A stretch of DNA of 5,611 bases from positions 1 through 5,611 of the forward strand of contig CALHWA010000179.1 in assembly GCA_938036845.1 (NCBI GenBank), given 5' to 3'. This document shows, one piece after another, positions 3,714 through 5,611 of this stretch. The stretch's first letter is position 1. Each line of letters opens with the position of its first letter. A program made the translations under genes and the position numbers. This stretch comes from an uncultured Candidatus Saccharibacteria bacterium. Its GTDB lineage: Bacteria > Patescibacteriota > Saccharimonadia > Saccharimonadales > Saccharimonadaceae. The notes beneath the pieces were generated by a model. The model had not been told where the DNA came from and ran no database searches. It saw nothing but the letters and a program-made list of their open reading frames with translations.

Positions 3714-5611
3714 CTATGCCTTCGTGAGCGCTGCTACAACTGCTGGGCCATCGCGCTCGATGAGCTCGACGCGGGCAGTAATGTCTGTGATGCCCATATC
3801 TATCACACGGGTGAGGGCTGGCTCCTTGCGCAGTGGTGCAAAGAAACGCTGATACTCGCCCAGCTGTTGGCGCGAAGCGAGGATATTACCGGCATAGCGT
3901 GGGAAGTAGTCGAAGCTCTTGTCGCTGCCGAAGTGCTCTTCAATCCACTGCCAATTATCTTGCAGCCATTGCCACGTAGCATTTCGTGCATCACGGTTGC
4001 GCAGCAAGTAAACAAACCAAAAGACGGTATCTTGGGTGCGAACTGTCTTGGTATCCATCATGAGAACAAGGAGCTTGCGAATACTTGCGGCGTCGCGCGT
4101 ACTCGTCACGGCACTGGCGATGTCTTGGCGCAGGTCGCTACTGGCAGTTGCCCGATAGTGCGCCAGAAGCTCATCAATTAGTTGCTGAGGCTGCTGGCTG
4201 TGGCGGACAACGCTACTGGCAATCAGGCTGCGTAGCTCGCTATCAAGAGCCAATAAGCCGCCTGCTGCATAGCGCTGCTGCGCCTCGGCAATCACCGCAG
4301 GTTGCTCGCTATAGAGCATGTGCGCGATGATCGTCGATCGCAGCTTGGTGTCATTCTCAGACTCACCAGGGCGTGTACTCCAGCCAAGGCGATCATAACT
4401 CTGCTGGGCAAGCTGGCCCACGAACTGCCGCAGTGCCTGCTCGGCAGGGCTATGCGGTTCAACGAAGAGCTTGAGGTGGGCAACCACTGACGACATTACG
4501 CTCCAGACGTGCTCGTCTGTCTCATTGCGGTAAGCGTCAAGGAGGGTAAGTAAGCTGGCGCTCGATACGCGACCACTCCGAGCAAGTAACAGCTGTTGGG
4601 TGAGTAAGAGTGAGCGATCGACAACAGATAGCTCACCGCGCCGCACTTGGCCAAGCAAACGCTCTAACAGTGCGTCATCATACTGCGTAATGAAGTGCGA
4701 GACATTGCCGTGATTGAGAAGGATTGGCTCATCTAGGCTGTGCTCTACTACCGTGCGCTGCGTGGTGAGCAGTGCTGGTATAGCTAGTGATAAGCTATGG
4801 AGTGGGATCTGCCAGGTGGCATCATCCGTCTTGTGTGGGCCAATAAAGAAGCGCTGCTGCTCGAGTACGAGCTGCGAACCGCTATGCGAGGCTGCAACGA
4901 CTGGGTAGCCAGGCGTGCGAATCCAGTGGTTCATCAGTGCGGCAACATCGCGCCCGCTGGCTTGACTCAGCGCGTGCCATAGGTCATCACCCTCGGCATT
5001 ACTATAGGCATGAGTAGCAAAGTATGCCTGCAGGCCAGTACGAAAGGCGGCTTCGCCCAGCCAATGCATGAGCATGTAGAGGAGGCGTCCACCCTTGGCG
5101 TAGACAATCGCCCCGTCAAAGAGTGTGCTAATCTCATCTGGATGACGAACAGCTGTTTGGACCGGTTGTACGCCATCAATCGCATCACGGCCAAAGGCCA
5201 GCGCACCTTCGTGGTTGCAAAAATCTGTCCACACGTGCCACTCGGGGTGGATGGCATCGACCGCCAGATACTCCATCATGTTGGCAAAGCTCTCGTTGAG
5301 CCAGAGGTTATCCCACCACTTCATCGTCACCAGGTTGCCAAACCACTGGTGGCTGAGCTCGTGGCTAATGACGGTGGCAATGTATTGCTTATCGGCGATG
5401 GTCGTCGTGGTTGGATCGGCTAGCAGGGCAGACTCACGGTAGGTGATGAGCCCCCAGTTCTCCATCGCACCACTGCTAAAGTCTGGTACCGCAACGTGAT
5501 CGGATTTAGGTAAGGGGTAGGGCGTGTCGAAGTATTCATTAAAGAACTCAATTGAGCGGATGGCATGCTCAAGAGCGAAATCGAGGCTGGCGGGGGTTTG
5601 CGCCGGTGTGG
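3714..5611 (-). CDS. M1-family zinc aminopeptidase (N-terminus beyond window)
   Basis: The frame runs leftward from the right edge to TAG at 3714-3716, giving 631 residues; M1 enzymes are usually about 850, so roughly the first 200 or more are missing. The enzyme removes N-terminal amino acids from peptides. Substrate-binding GAMENWG is at 5451-5471. The zinc site is HELSH (5349-5363) plus the second-helix Glu in WLNESFA (codon 5292-5294), the full HEXXH-x18-E pattern. The transition-state Tyr of the VYAKGG motif is at 5100-5102. All key residues are intact. After the catalytic domain come a small beta domain (about 4900-4750) and a long helical C-terminal region like the ERAP1_C domain. An internal Met in the MENWG motif is not the start, because the open frame and family similarity continue upstream to the edge. 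The gene converges on rnhB-yraN across a 169-bp gap. It could be called PepN-like, but the subfamily cannot be settled without the N-terminus. Confidence 0.96.
   Translation of the reverse strand, partial: TPAQTPASLDFALEHAIRSIEFFNEYFDTPYPLPKSDHVAVPDFSSGAMENWGLITYRESALLADPTTTTIADKQYIATVISHELSHQWFGNLVTMKWWDNLWLNESFANMMEYLAVDAIHPEWHVWTDFCNHEGALAFGRDAIDGVQPVQTAVRHPDEISTLFDGAIVYAKGGRLLYMLMHWLGEAAFRTGLQAYFATHAYSNAEGDDLWHALSQASGRDVAALMNHWIRTPGYPVVAASHSGSQLVLEQQRFFIGPHKTDDATWQIPLHSLSLAIPALLTTQRTVVEHSLDEPILLNHGNVSHFITQYDDALLERLLGQVRRGELSVVDRSLLLTQQLLLARSGRVSSASLLTLLDAYRNETDEHVWSVMSSVVAHLKLFVEPHSPAEQALRQFVGQLAQQSYDRLGWSTRPGESENDTKLRSTIIAHMLYSEQPAVIAEAQQRYAAGGLLALDSELRSLIASSVVRHSQQPQQLIDELLAHYRATASSDLRQDIASAVTSTRDAASIRKLLVLMMDTKTVRTQDTVFWFVYLLRNRDARNATWQWLQDNWQWIEEHFGSDKSFDYFPRYAGNILASRQQLGEYQRFFAPLRKEPALTRVIDMGITDITARVELIERDGPAVVAALTKA

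Noticed and set aside
3867..5442. Many plus-strand open frames of 61-137 codons opposite the aminopeptidase gene
   Set aside because: All are antisense shadows of the M1 peptidase. That gene shows the complete zinc-site pattern and continuous family similarity.

Overview
The window looks like chromosomal DNA of a streamlined bacterium with a Gram-positive-type cell plan. My best guess is a Patescibacteria/CPR lineage such as Saccharibacteria. This rests on gene content and style (an L19 with a long Ala/Glu/Lys tail, an RNase HII fused to a YraN/UPF0102 domain, promoters of the extended -10 type, small unassigned membrane proteins) and not on any marker I can align, so taxonomy is inference. 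The standard genetic code is consistent with everything seen: TAG, TAA and TGA all serve as stops.

Layout, left to right. Positions 1-268 (+) hold the C-terminal end of an unrecognised protein, followed by a perfect 14-bp hairpin. Positions 340-448 are the rplS promoter and leader. Positions 449-970 (+) are rplS (ribosomal protein L19), closed by a clear rho-independent terminator. Positions 1116-1601 (+) encode a five-helix membrane protein with VanZ/YjdF-like conserved acidic residues. Positions 1618-1668 form a strong terminator hairpin shared by two convergent units. Two minus-strand genes follow: a 69-residue single-span membrane protein (1680-1889) and, upstream of it, a small exported Cys/His-rich protein (1960-2310) with a good promoter and Shine-Dalgarno. 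A 259-bp divergent intergenic region (2311-2569) separates them from the rnhB-yraN fusion on the plus strand (2570-3544). A terminator-bearing 169-bp gap then leads to the 3' two-thirds of an M1-family zinc aminopeptidase on the minus strand (3714-5611, its N-terminus lying beyond the right edge).

The housekeeping core is ribosome assembly (L19) and nucleic-acid maintenance (RNase HII with YraN). In many Gram-positive bacteria rplS, rnhB and yraN lie in one syntenic block. Here the order survives, but rnhB and yraN have become one gene and three unrelated membrane or exported protein genes sit between rplS and rnhB. The aminopeptidase would supply amino acids from peptides, a plausible need in a reduced genome.

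The most interesting signals are: the rnhB-yraN fusion; two genes whose extended -10 elements sit at exactly the same distance from their ATG, with no Shine-Dalgarno, predicting leaderless transcripts; and a small exported protein with a repeated Cys-Thr-x-x-His-His motif. I saw no mobile element, CRISPR array, tRNA, rRNA or origin.
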